41,051 bases of DNA, taken from positions 1-41,051 of the forward strand of contig JBFLZY010000017.1 in the NCBI GenBank assembly GCA_040755975.1. The letters are read 5' to 3'. The position numbers were made by a program, and so were the translations under genes. The notes beneath the pieces are model-generated. The model saw only the letters and a program-made list of their open reading frames with translations. It was not told the origin of the DNA and ran no database searches. The DNA comes from JAIMBK01 sp040755975 (lineage in GTDB: Bacteria > Bacillota > Desulfotomaculia > Desulfotomaculales > Nap2-2B). This document shows, piece by piece, positions 7,022 through 14,853 of this stretch (position 1 is its first letter; each line of letters begins with the position of its first letter).

Positions 7022-8746
7022 CTAGCCCTGGCCGGAAGCCCGCTTTTCTCTGTCCATGGCCCCCTTTTTCACGCGCTCCCTTTCCAAAATTATCTCCGTA
7101 AAAATTTCCACCACAACAGGATCGTAAATTTTTCCCGCCAGCCTGCGCAGTTCCCGGCAGGCCTCCTCAGGAGTTTTTACCTGCTTGTATGGACGGCTCG
7201 TGGTCATGGCGTCGAAGCTGTCCACAACGCGCAAAATCCTGGCTGCCAGGGGAATTTCTTTACCCCGCAGCCCGTCCGGATAGCCGCTGCCGTCGAAGTT
7301 TTCGTGGTGGTGGCGGATGGAAGAAGCAATGCCCGCCAGAGACACCAGGGGACGGATCAGTTCGCACCCCCAGACGGGGTGCCCCTTTATAACCGCCCAT
7401 TCGTCGTTCGTCAAAGGGCCCTCTTTATTTAATATTTCCGTATCCACCTCAATTTTACCGATGTCGTGCAAATAAGCCCCGTAACGAAGCTCATTAATTT
7501 TATCTTCGGTCAACTGCAACCGGTCGGCCACGGCCACGGCGTAGGCCATCACCCGTTCCGAATGGCCGAAAGTGTACCTGTCTTTCACGTTCACGGCCGT
7601 CAAAAAAGTCTTTAATGACCCCAAAATACCCTTATCGAAAAGACTTAAAGCACGCAACTGATCGGTAATGAAAATGCGCAAATGATCCCTGCTGCTACCG
7701 TATTTAGATTGGTAGAGGTCGTTGTCGACCGCCCCGATTAATTCCTCAGGGGTAGCGCCGTCCTCCGGAAAGCAGGCAATTCCGGTGGAAACGCTCATTT
7801 TGCCCAGGGGCTGGATTTCCATACCTTCAAAATGATAAGACTCGACGGCTCTTTCGGCTTCGTAAGCCAGTGTCCGGGCAGTTTCCCGCTCTGCGCCCGG
7901 CAAAACGAGGATAAATTCTTCCCCGCCGTATCTTGCTGGAAAGAAAGGCTCCTTCACCAACCCCTGTAAAATTTCGCCTACTTTGGCCAACACTTTGTTT
8001 CCCTTTTGGTGGCCGTAGTTATCCGTGTAAAACTTAAAATAGTCCAGTTCCATCATTATTAAGGCTAGGGGCGTGGAATTCTTCTTTGCTTTCGCCAACT
8101 CCTCCGCCAGCCTTTCCTGGAAACGGTGGTAATTATCCAAACCCGTCACAGAATCAGTATTGGCCATAAGCAGAAGCTGTTCCCTGGTGCGTTTTTCTAT
8201 ATCCGTAAACCCACCCATCAACCAGGCCAGGGTGATTATTACGCCAGAGAAGATCAGGTCAAGCTGAAACATCTTGGAAACGGCGGCGTTTTCCAGGTGG
8301 GAAGTGTCGTAGGAAAACAAAACGAGGACGGCTAAAAATGCGCTGGCTAAGCCTATAGTTTTGCCGTAGGTAGTGGCAGCGATAATTACGGGAATCAGAA
8401 AAAGAATTTTTGCGCCGGAATGGCCGCCTGTACCGTATAAAGAAATTACCACAATGGGAAACAAGATGAGTAATATAATAAATTCGCTCGTAATAAAACG
8501 AGGGAAAAAGTCACTTTCAGCAATTAATTTTTTAAGTATATAAGGAATAATTCCTACGGCAGTCAATACTATAACAATATGATCAAATTTTATGTAAGGA
8601 ATTCCCTGGCCTAGCTTAAATTCGCCATGGATACTTACAAATGCCATGATAATAATTAGAATATTTATAATTTGAGATACTAAGATATGCTCCGATACAT
8701 CTTCTGTTCTTTTATCTACGGGATGTTTTTCGCCAAATATCCTCAT
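7022..8746 (-). CDS. membrane GGDEF / HD-GYP cyclic-di-GMP signalling protein
   Basis: A 574-residue protein. Residues 20-185 hold about six hydrophobic segments that form a membrane sensor. A diguanylate cyclase domain follows with GGEEF at 274-278 and a normal TDSVTGL start. It has no RxxD inhibitory site just before GGEEF. The C-terminus is an HD-GYP phosphodiesterase with HDIGK at 427-431, HHHENFDGSGYPDGL around 479-493 and the expected following motif. One polypeptide thus has both a likely c-di-GMP-making and a c-di-GMP-degrading domain with intact signature residues. Start ATG at 8746 has AAGGAGATC upstream. It lies downstream of the agr-like cassette in the same direction, separated by a hairpin at 8780-8808. 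Whether it is co-transcribed with agrBD is unknown. Confidence 0.92.
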   Translation of the reverse strand: MRIFGEKHPVDKRTEDVSEHILVSQIINILIIIMAFVSIHGEFKLGQGIPYIKFDHIVIVLTAVGIIPYILKKLIAESDFFPRFITSEFIILLILFPIVVISLYGTGGHSGAKILFLIPVIIAATTYGKTIGLASAFLAVLVLFSYDTSHLENAAVSKMFQLDLIFSGVIITLAWLMGGFTDIEKRTREQLLLMANTDSVTGLDNYHRFQERLAEELAKAKKNSTPLALIMMELDYFKFYTDNYGHQKGNKVLAKVGEILQGLVKEPFFPARYGGEEFILVLPGAERETARTLAYEAERAVESYHFEGMEIQPLGKMSVSTGIACFPEDGATPEELIGAVDNDLYQSKYGSSRDHLRIFITDQLRALSLFDKGILGSLKTFLTAVNVKDRYTFGHSERVMAYAVAVADRLQLTEDKINELRYGAYLHDIGKIEVDTEILNKEGPLTNDEWAVIKGHPVWGCELIRPLVSLAGIASSIRHHHENFDGSGYPDGLRGKEIPLAARILRVVDSFDAMTTSRPYKQVKTPEEACRELRRLAGKIYDPVVVEIFTEIILERERVKKGAMDREKRASGQG

Positions 8747-8779
8747 ACCCGATCTCCTTAAATAACTTCAAACAAGATA

Positions 8780-8808
8780 GGGGAGAAATTTTAAAATAAT
8801 ATCTCCCC
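8780..8808. terminator. hairpin terminator between agrD and the GGDEF gene
   Basis: GGGGAGA (8780-8786) pairs with TCTCCCC (8802-8808), and the A/T-rich loop can pair further. The T-run is on the plus-strand side (TTTTT at 8809-8813); on the minus strand only TATCTTGTTT follows. It may still attenuate minus-strand transcripts from the agr cassette into the GGDEF gene. Confidence 0.55.
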
Positions 8809-8825
8809 TTTTTATTCAACAATAG

Positions 8826-8957
8826 TTATTTCTGCAGGCTTTTAGGTACTTTTGGCTGGTAAAAATATCCAGCGCACATAGGTTTGATTATTATACCAGC
8901 TGCCACAACCAGGGCACTAAACAAAGTTGCCAGCATGCCATAATAAATTCTTTTCAT
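8826..8957 (-). CDS. agrD: AgrD-like cyclic lactone autoinducer precursor (43 residues)
   Basis: A short gene just after agrB. It starts at ATG 8957 with GGAGGTGAAAGC upstream, an excellent ribosome site. The product has an N-terminal amphipathic/hydrophobic helix (MKRIYYGMLATLFSALVVAA), then the signal core around MCAGYFYQPKVPKSL and a short charged tail. The single Cys at residue 28 followed a few residues later by an aromatic patch and the Q-P-x-V-P recognition segment is the hallmark of clostridial cyclic lactone autoinducer peptides processed by AgrB. The ring is probably closed between Cys28 and the carboxyl of Phe32 or Tyr33, but the exact end is inference. The gene is 15 bases from agrB and surely in the same transcript. 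Confidence 0.9.
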   Translation of the reverse strand: MKRIYYGMLATLFSALVVAAGIIIKPMCAGYFYQPKVPKSLQK

Positions 8958-8972
8958 GCTTTCACCTCCTCC

Positions 8973-9599
8973 CTAACCTCCCATCTTAAAATTATCCGCC
9001 AAGGCAAAAAAACGGTGCCCTGCTTTCGTCAGCGAAAAGGTCTGCCAGAAAAGTCCTCCTTCTAACGCCAGCACCGCCGTTTCCGTCCAAGGCGAGCGCA
9101 CAAAAGATAAAAAAACTCCTTGTAAAACGAAGATGAAAACAACGGCAAACAAAGACAAGATTTTTAACTGAAGCCTGTGGCTTTCTGAAGAAACGGGTTT
9201 GGCTGGTGCATCCACCGGCGCAAGGCGCCAGGTTACATAAAAAGAAACCAAAAAACCAAAAACAATCAGGGTTACCTGTGAATATTTAGATAGCAATGGA
9301 GCTATTGTAATAATTAATTTACCGGATAACGGAATCAACACTGCACTCAACAAAATACAACCAAACGGTGAATTGCAGTGCGCCCCGCCTGAGAAACAAC
9401 GCAAAATAAAAATCGTTACGGCAATTATCAGGGTGGGGAAAAGACAGCCCAAAAAAAGGCCCACCAGCCCGGCCCCCAGGAAAGCATAGAGGCCATAAAA
9501 GATTACCTGCAGGCTGTAGAGGGCAACTTCTTTCTCTTCGTCAGTTAACCCAAGCTGATTTTTTAAATAATCCGCAACATATCCGGGCAGACTGAGCAT
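8973..9599 (-). CDS. agrB: AgrB-type accessory gene regulator protease
   Basis: A 208-residue polytopic membrane cysteine protease that trims the AgrD precursor and helps form its thiolactone ring. The catalytic His and Cys are H74 in FSGGAHCNS and C81 seven residues later, the same spacing as H77/C84 of Staphylococcus aureus AgrB. About five hydrophobic segments flank them. It starts at ATG 9599 with a modest AGGT ribosome site. The neighbours are agrD downstream and a kinase-less sensor-like membrane protein upstream. No AgrC kinase domain or AgrA regulator is encoded in the cassette. Confidence 0.92.
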   Translation of the reverse strand: MLSLPGYVADYLKNQLGLTDEEKEVALYSLQVIFYGLYAFLGAGLVGLFLGCLFPTLIIAVTIFILRCFSGGAHCNSPFGCILLSAVLIPLSGKLIITIAPLLSKYSQVTLIVFGFLVSFYVTWRLAPVDAPAKPVSSESHRLQLKILSLFAVVFIFVLQGVFLSFVRSPWTETAVLALEGGLFWQTFSLTKAGHRFFALADNFKMGG

Positions 9600-9615
9600 G
9601 GCTACTTACCTGGCT

Positions 9616-10089
9616 TCACATCGAAAATTTGCCGCTCCGGTGATTAAAGTAATTTTTTCCTATTGCTATAGCTAACAAAATTAATTCGTAAGGAAGACTA
9701 AACAGAGCCCTTAAAAAAGGGTTGGCAAAAGCCACTTCATAACTAAGGTTAGTTAATCGTAACAATGGTTTTGCATAGACTAATTCTAAAGAAAGAAGAA
9801 TTACAAAACAAATTAATACAGCAATAAATACCCTGCTCAAACGAATTTTTGTAAATACACTTACCAAAACAGCTAGTGAAATGATCAAAATAACGGTATG
9901 CATCCCCGCGGCAATCGGCAGCAAGCGCACAAAATTCACCAATGCCTGGAGAAAAGCTATCGTCAACACTTTTCTCCATTCAAAGCGCAGGCATAAAAAG
10001 CTGAAAACTACCAGCGTCATGACGATGCTTTCAGGAAAGTCCTGGATAACAAAGGCGATCAATTCTTTTGGTATGGCGAATCCTGTCAT
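9616..10089 (-). CDS. membrane protein resembling the sensor half of an AgrC-type kinase
   Basis: A 157-residue protein with four to five transmembrane segments. It has no soluble domain and ends at FNHRSGKFSM. The opening ELIAFVIQDFPESIVMTLVV resembles the N-terminus of clostridial sensor membrane domains that normally precede a histidine kinase, and such stand-alone versions are known to sit next to agrB. No H-box or ATPase domain follows in any frame before agrB, so this is not an obvious frameshifted kinase. It may bind the autoinducer, assist export or act with a kinase elsewhere. ATG at 10089 is preferred over TTG 10095; neither has a strong ribosome site. AgrB starts 16 bases after its stop. 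Confidence 0.65.
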   Translation of the reverse strand: MTGFAIPKELIAFVIQDFPESIVMTLVVFSFLCLRFEWRKVLTIAFLQALVNFVRLLPIAAGMHTVILIISLAVLVSVFTKIRLSRVFIAVLICFVILLSLELVYAKPLLRLTNLSYEVAFANPFLRALFSLPYELILLAIAIGKNYFNHRSGKFSM

Positions 10090-10202
10090 AACCAACCCTG
10101 CCGTCTTCAGTTCTCATTTACTTCAATAAACCCCAGTGTAATTATTCACTTTTACTACCAAGCCTGCCGTTACAGAGAATTCCCTTTGCCGCTAAGCCCC
10201 CT

Positions 10203-10298
10203 TTCCCAGAATCATTCCGGCCTATGGCCCAAAGAGTAGCCTTAGGCAAAAAAGTAATTTCGTCAATAATTTGCCGGACTTGATGGTAATACTGGGAA
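10203..10298. other. possible structured RNA leader upstream of the agr-like cassette
   Basis: The 300-bp gap 10090-10390 has no gene I can support. In it, TTCCCAG (10203-10209) pairs with CTGGGAA (10292-10298) and encloses two smaller hairpins: GGCC-TAT-GGCC at 10219-10229 and GGCAAA (10245-10250) with TTTGCC (10270-10275). On the minus strand this would be a three-way junction about 110 bases before the first agr gene. I compared it by eye with c-di-GMP, SAM, TPP, preQ1 and ydaO riboswitch cores and found no match. It may simply be chance pairing. Confidence 0.3.
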
Positions 10299-10390
10299 GA
10301 GTTATCAATCTAATACCCTTATTTTTCGCCACTTAGTAAGAAATTCCTTCAAAAAATTCTTCTCTTCGAAAAAAAATTTTTTAAATTTTT

Positions 10391-11512
10391 TTATAGATAA
10401 ACCCGCGGAACGCGCCCACTTACCATGCAAACCACTTCGTAGTTAATCGTTCCGATGGTTTCGGCCACTTCTTCCACGGGCAAAACGGCCTCTCCCTGCC
10501 GGCCGAAGAAAACCACCTCGTCGCCAGGGAACACATCCGGTACGTGCCCGACGTCAATCATGCACTGATCCATGCAAACTCTGCCCACCACCGGCGCCTT
10601 TCGCCCATGGATCAAGACTTTTCCCCTGGAAGATAACAGCCTGGTGTAGCCGTCGGCGTAGCCCACCGGCAAAGTGGCAATTACAGTAGGCGCCGGGGTC
10701 GCGTAGGTTGCTCCGTAGCTGATTTTAAATCCTGCCGGCACCTTTTTGACCTGGGCCACCTTCGCTTTCAGAGCCATGGCCGGTTTTAGGTGCAGGCGCG
10801 AACGCTGCACTTCCCCCGAAGGGTACAGGCCGTAAATAGCGATGCCGGGCCGCACCAGGTCCAGGTGGCTTTGCGGCAGATCTATGATGGCGGCGCTGTT
10901 TGCACAGTGCCGGAAGGGAACTTCCAGCCCTTCCTTACGCAGGACGTCCAAAAAATCAAGAAAACGCTCCAGTTGCTCCAGGGCATAACCCTTGTCCCGG
11001 CTGTCGGCAGTGGCAAAGTGGGTAAAGACCCCTTCGACTTCCAGATGCGGCAGGCGGGCGATTTGCAATATTTCTTTGCGGGAGGCTCTTTCGGCGGAAA
11101 AACCGAGGCGGCCCATGCCGGTGTCAATCTTTATATGCACGGCGACTCTTGCGCCTTTTCGCCCGGCCAGTGCGTTCAAAGTGCCGGCCATCGCCAGGTC
11201 GTATACTGTTTGCCCCAGGGCAAGCCGCAAGACGTCTGCAAACTGCCCGGGAGGAGTATAGCCCAGGAGCAAGATCGGCGCCCCGATGCCGGCTTCCCTC
11301 AATTTTTCCGCCTCGTTCACCCTGGCCACGGCCAGCCTGCCGGCGCCGTTCGCCAGGGCGGTCCGCGCCACTTCAACGGCGCCGTGGCCGTAGGCGTTGG
11401 CTTTCACGACTGCCATTACCTCAGCCCGCGGCGAAACAAGCCGGCGGATCTCCTGTACGTTGTGAGCAATAGCTTTTAAATCGACCTCCGCCCAGACCGG
11501 TGCGTCAAACAT
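10391..11512 (-). CDS. alr: alanine racemase
   Basis: A 373-residue pyridoxal-phosphate enzyme that interconverts L- and D-alanine for peptidoglycan. The PLP lysine is K37 in AVVKANAYGHG. The TIM-barrel segments (FTHFATAD, FRHCANSAA, VRPGIAIYGLYPSG) and the second catalytic tyrosine in ISYGATY are present, as is the MDQCMIDVG segment of the C-terminal domain. I chose ATG 11512, which follows AAAAGGAG at a slightly long spacing of about 12. A TTG at 11548 extends the protein by 12 residues but has no ribosome site. It is the last gene of the acpS-nnr-kinase-alr run. The stop is followed by a very A/T-rich stretch (10368-10390) that could stop transcription. Confidence 0.93.
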   Translation of the reverse strand: MFDAPVWAEVDLKAIAHNVQEIRRLVSPRAEVMAVVKANAYGHGAVEVARTALANGAGRLAVARVNEAEKLREAGIGAPILLLGYTPPGQFADVLRLALGQTVYDLAMAGTLNALAGRKGARVAVHIKIDTGMGRLGFSAERASRKEILQIARLPHLEVEGVFTHFATADSRDKGYALEQLERFLDFLDVLRKEGLEVPFRHCANSAAIIDLPQSHLDLVRPGIAIYGLYPSGEVQRSRLHLKPAMALKAKVAQVKKVPAGFKISYGATYATPAPTVIATLPVGYADGYTRLLSSRGKVLIHGRKAPVVGRVCMDQCMIDVGHVPDVFPGDEVVFFGRQGEAVLPVEEVAETIGTINYEVVCMVSGRVPRVYL

Positions 11513-11591
11513 ATCTCGCTTCTGCTCCTTTTGCCAAGAGTCAGGCAAATTTTTCGGAGATTATACCATCCAATCATCGTCCGCACCAGAA

Positions 11592-12605
11592 CTACTCCGT
11601 ACACTCTTCCAAAGGCAAATAAACCCGAAAGGTGGTTCCTTTTCCCTCTTTGCTCTCCACCTCTATTTTCCCTCCGTGAGCCTGGATAATTGATTGACAG
11701 ATAAACAAACCCAGACCGGTGCCGCTCTCTTTGGTCGAAAAAAACGGCAAGCCGATCTTTTTTAAAAGGGTTTCCGGAATGCCGCACCCGGTGTCCTGCA
11801 CGGCCACGCCAATCTGTCCGGAAGCGCAGGCAAACGTGTTAAATTTTAAGACGCCCCCGTCAGCCATGGCCTCCAGGGCATTATCAACCAGGTTTAAAAA
11901 TACCTGCTTTAACTGCGCGGGGTCAAACAGGCACTCCGGCAGGCAGGGGGCAAGCTCCGTTTCCACTTTGACGTTTTGCAAAAAAGCCCTGGGTTCAATC
12001 ATCGCCGCTATTTCCTGGACCGTTTCATTTAAGGACCGTCTTTCCAGGCACACCGGCTGGGGCCTGGCCAGCTTTAAAAAGTCCCCGATAATCCTGGCGC
12101 AATTATCAATCTCTTCAATAATGTAACTCACGTATGGTTCAGTTTCCACACTCTTCTTTTCCCTGAGCAGTTGAGCAAAACCTTTAATTGTGGTTAAGGG
12201 GTTTCTCAGCTCGTGAACGATCCCCGCAGCCATCCGGCCAACAACGGCCAGTCTTTCCTGCTCGCGGGACATTTCGTGCAACCGGCGGAATTCCGTGATA
12301 TCCTGGATAACGACTAACTGATACAGAGAATTCCCTAATTTGTTTTTCAAGGAGCTCAAATCCAACCTGATAATTCGGCCATCCTTTTCGATTTCGCAGC
12401 TATAGTGTCCCTTTGCCCAAAAAAAATCCACCAACCCGTCAAAGAGAGGCAGCTTCATCAGGTTGCGCCCCACCAGGTCCGTCAACGAAACTCCTAAAAT
12501 CTCCGCCGCGTTTTGATTGCACATAATTATATTTAAATTTTCGGTCACCACTATGATCCCACTTAAACACGCAATATTAACATCCTCCCCGATCGCCACT
12601 CTCAT
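11592..12605 (-). CDS. soluble PAS-domain sensor histidine kinase
   Basis: A 337-residue cytoplasmic kinase with no membrane segment. Residues 15-105 form a PAS domain (NIIMCNQNAAEILGVS and LVVIQDITEFRRL). The H-box is HELRNPLTTIKGFAQLL with the phosphorylated histidine at 131, followed by an ATPase domain with N-box VFLNLVDNALEAM, DTGCGIPE and GTGLGLFICQSIIQAHGG. The layout is like NtrB and the soluble sporulation kinases of Bacillus. No response regulator is adjacent, so it is an orphan; feeding the Spo0A phosphorelay or Spo0A itself is possible in a spore former but is inference. It lies between nnr and alr in the same direction, with a good GGGGGGAC ribosome site before ATG 12605. Confidence 0.9.
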   Translation of the reverse strand: MRVAIGEDVNIACLSGIIVVTENLNIIMCNQNAAEILGVSLTDLVGRNLMKLPLFDGLVDFFWAKGHYSCEIEKDGRIIRLDLSSLKNKLGNSLYQLVVIQDITEFRRLHEMSREQERLAVVGRMAAGIVHELRNPLTTIKGFAQLLREKKSVETEPYVSYIIEEIDNCARIIGDFLKLARPQPVCLERRSLNETVQEIAAMIEPRAFLQNVKVETELAPCLPECLFDPAQLKQVFLNLVDNALEAMADGGVLKFNTFACASGQIGVAVQDTGCGIPETLLKKIGLPFFSTKESGTGLGLFICQSIIQAHGGKIEVESKEGKGTTFRVYLPLEECTE

Positions 12606-12631
12606 TTTTCGTCCCCCCTGGAAACCAAAGC

Positions 12632-14206
12632 TTAAACGCTCGCCACTATTTTATCGGCTTTCTCGCCAATCAGCACTTCTACCTCCCGGATGGCCTCCGG
12701 CAAGCAATCAAGAAGATCACGCGCCAAAAGACCCCGGACACCTTTTCGTTTTGCCGCCAGATCACCCGCGCGCCCGTGCAAAAAAGCACCGGCGGCAGCC
12801 CCGGACAGAGCATCCAGGCCCTGGGCCATTAACCCGGCAATTACCCCCGTAAGCACGTCGCCGCTTCCCCCCGTGGCCATTCCCGGATTACCGGTGGGAT
12901 TTAAATAAACCTCGCCGGCCGGAGAGGCAATCACCGTCGCCGCTCCTTTGAGCAATGCGATCACCCGCCAGTTTTGCGCTGCCTGCCCGGCTGCGCCTAT
13001 TCTGTCCTCCTGGATCTGGCTGACGGTTTTCCCGGTTAAGCGGGCCAGCTCGCCGGGGTGAGGGGTGATCACCACAGGGACAGGGACCGCACGAAATATT
13101 TCCGGTCGGCCGGCCAGGCAGTTTAAACCATCCGCATCCAAAACGCAGGGTATCCTCAGTGACGGGAGGAGCTTGCGCACGAAAGCCGCCGTTTCCGGGT
13201 GGGTCGTGATCCCCGGACCCAGCGCCAGGACATCGGCGCGCTCCGCCAGGGCAAGCGTTTGCGCGTAAGATTCCTTGCTCAACGTTTGCTCTGCCGTAGC
13301 CGGCAGACCCACCGTCATGACCTCGGTTAACTTTGCGGCCGCCACTTTTTGGAGCCCTTCCGGCACCGCCAGCGTTACGAGGCCCGCCCCCGCCCTGGCG
13401 GCGCCTTCCGCGGCCAGGCAGGCCGCCCCGGTCATCCCCCTGGACCCGGCCACCACCAGCACCCGGCCACAAGTACCTTTATGGGCGGTTGGGGAGCGCG
13501 GGCTAAACCACCTGCTAACCATTTCTAAAGACAGCAAACGCCTTTTCAAATGTCCGGCCGTCAATAAAAAAGCAGGGATTGAAATATCCGCCACGTGCAG
13601 CTTCCCGGCATAACTTGCCCCCGGCTCCAGGGCCAGCCCCAGCTTGGGCAACCCAAAGGTAACCGTCCGCACAGCCCGGATACACGGGCCCCGCGCCAAA
13701 CCGGTATCCGCTTCCAGGCCGGAGGGAATATCCACCGCCACGACCGGTTTCCCGCTGGCATTAATTGCTTCAATCACGCTTGCCGCCGGTTCGCGGGGGA
13801 CCCCCCGAAAGCCGGTGCCGAAAATGGCGTCCACAAGCAAATCGCTTTCTTCAAGGTCAAATTCATCACGGTCGGCAATAGTCCTGATCTCCTGGCCCAT
13901 TTTCTGCCAGATCCTTAAATTAAGGAAAGCATCGCCCGTTATTTCTTCCGGACTGGCCAATAAATAAACCTTAACTCCGGCCCCCAGATTAAAAAGGTGC
14001 CGGGCAACCACCAGACCGTCACCGCCGTTGTTGCCCTTCCCGGCAAAAATGCTGATCTTTTTGCCCCGGACGTCCCCCAGCATTTCCCGGATCACTTCCA
14101 CAACTTTTATCCCCGCGTTTTCCATTAAAACCACGCCGGGTATCCCATATTCCTCCATCGCTTGCCGGTCCAATTCCCTCATTTCGGCTGCCGTAACCAC
14201 CCGCAT
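12632..14206 (-). CDS. nnr: bifunctional NAD(P)H-hydrate epimerase / ADP-dependent NAD(P)H-hydrate dehydratase
   Basis: A 524-residue repair enzyme that rescues hydrated NADH and NADPH. The first about 215 residues are the YjeF-N epimerase (NNGGDGLVVARHL, DAIFGTGFRG, VDIPSGLEADTG). The rest is the YjeF-C/ribokinase-fold dehydratase (KGTCGRVLVVAGSRGMTGAA, LALGPGI, VLDADGLNCL, VITPHPGE, NPTGNPGMATGGSGDVLTG). Both halves look intact and of normal length. Start ATG 14206 has GGAGG about 11 bases upstream. It follows acpS and precedes the kinase, an arrangement related to the common Firmicutes order acpS-nnr-alr. Confidence 0.94.
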   Translation of the reverse strand: MRVVTAAEMRELDRQAMEEYGIPGVVLMENAGIKVVEVIREMLGDVRGKKISIFAGKGNNGGDGLVVARHLFNLGAGVKVYLLASPEEITGDAFLNLRIWQKMGQEIRTIADRDEFDLEESDLLVDAIFGTGFRGVPREPAASVIEAINASGKPVVAVDIPSGLEADTGLARGPCIRAVRTVTFGLPKLGLALEPGASYAGKLHVADISIPAFLLTAGHLKRRLLSLEMVSRWFSPRSPTAHKGTCGRVLVVAGSRGMTGAACLAAEGAARAGAGLVTLAVPEGLQKVAAAKLTEVMTVGLPATAEQTLSKESYAQTLALAERADVLALGPGITTHPETAAFVRKLLPSLRIPCVLDADGLNCLAGRPEIFRAVPVPVVITPHPGELARLTGKTVSQIQEDRIGAAGQAAQNWRVIALLKGAATVIASPAGEVYLNPTGNPGMATGGSGDVLTGVIAGLMAQGLDALSGAAAGAFLHGRAGDLAAKRKGVRGLLARDLLDCLPEAIREVEVLIGEKADKIVASV

Positions 14207-14290
14207 TTATCTTTTTACCTCCAGAAGAAAAGGTAGCTCCCCTCTGCGACGGCAAATTTTCCGGAAGAATCCTGCTTCCAGCCTTCTATT

Positions 14291-14668
14291 TTAGCCCTCT
14301 AAAAGAACAAAAGCAACGGCTTCGTTTTTACCGTGAGCCAAACTCACCAGAACCTTTTGCACTCCCTTTGTATTCGCCAGGGCTGCGGCCTTGCCGGTTA
14401 AAACCACTTCCGGCGCTCCTCCCGGGAGGTTGACGATCTCCACCTCGCGCCAGCGCACCCCTTGCGCCAAACCCGTGCCCAGGGCCTTCAAAACCGCCTC
14501 CTTGGCGGCAAAACGAGCCGCGAAACACCGGCCGGGATCGCTAAACCGGCGGCAGTAATCCATTTCCCGGGCACTAAAAACCTTTTTAATAAATTTGCCG
14601 GAAAATTTTTCGATAACCTTTTTTACCCGTTCTATTTCTATAATATCCACACCTATGCCGATTACCAT
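14291..14668 (-). CDS. acpS: holo-[acyl-carrier-protein] synthase
   Basis: A 125-residue enzyme that transfers 4'-phosphopantetheine from CoA to acyl carrier protein. The opening IGIGVDIIEIERV and the RFAAKEAVLKALGTG motif carry the Mg-binding acid residues and the KEA signature of AcpS. The C-terminal VLVSLAHGKNEAVAFVLLE strand pair completes the family pattern. ATG 14668 has AGGTGG upstream; a GTG three codons earlier is less likely because it lies inside that ribosome site. It is first in the acpS-nnr-kinase-alr run. A TATAAT hexamer lies upstream on the minus strand, but its nearest TTGACG is 21 bases away, so the promoter is uncertain. Confidence 0.93.
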   Translation of the reverse strand: MVIGIGVDIIEIERVKKVIEKFSGKFIKKVFSAREMDYCRRFSDPGRCFAARFAAKEAVLKALGTGLAQGVRWREVEIVNLPGGAPEVVLTGKAAALANTKGVQKVLVSLAHGKNEAVAFVLLEG

Positions 14669-14800
14669 TGTACCCACCTGCAGTTAAATAATGCTCAATA
14701 AATATTTTACCTTAAAAAAAACCGCAGGAGAATCATCCCAGAGGGGTAATTGGAACCGATTTTTTTTAATTATAACAAACCCGGCATTAAAAAAGCGTCA

Positions 14801-14836
14801 AAAAAAGAGAAACCCGCCCTTAAAAATTTTGGCGGG
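14801..14836 (-). terminator. rho-independent terminator of the lytS-lytT operon
   Basis: CCCGCC (14813-14818) and GGCGGG (14831-14836) form a stem around an A/T loop that can extend it. On the minus strand it is followed by TTTCTCTTTTTTT. It begins 18 bases after the response-regulator stop codon. Confidence 0.85.
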
Positions 14837-14853
14837 CAGATTTTTCCACCGGC

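Noticed and set aside
10368..10392. A/T-only palindrome after alr as a firm terminator
   Set aside because: Only A-T pairs, no GC stem; mentioned with alr but not listed as a terminator.
12888..13472. 194-codon frame inside nnr
   Set aside because: Shadow frame, glycine/arginine-rich, inside an intact enzyme gene.
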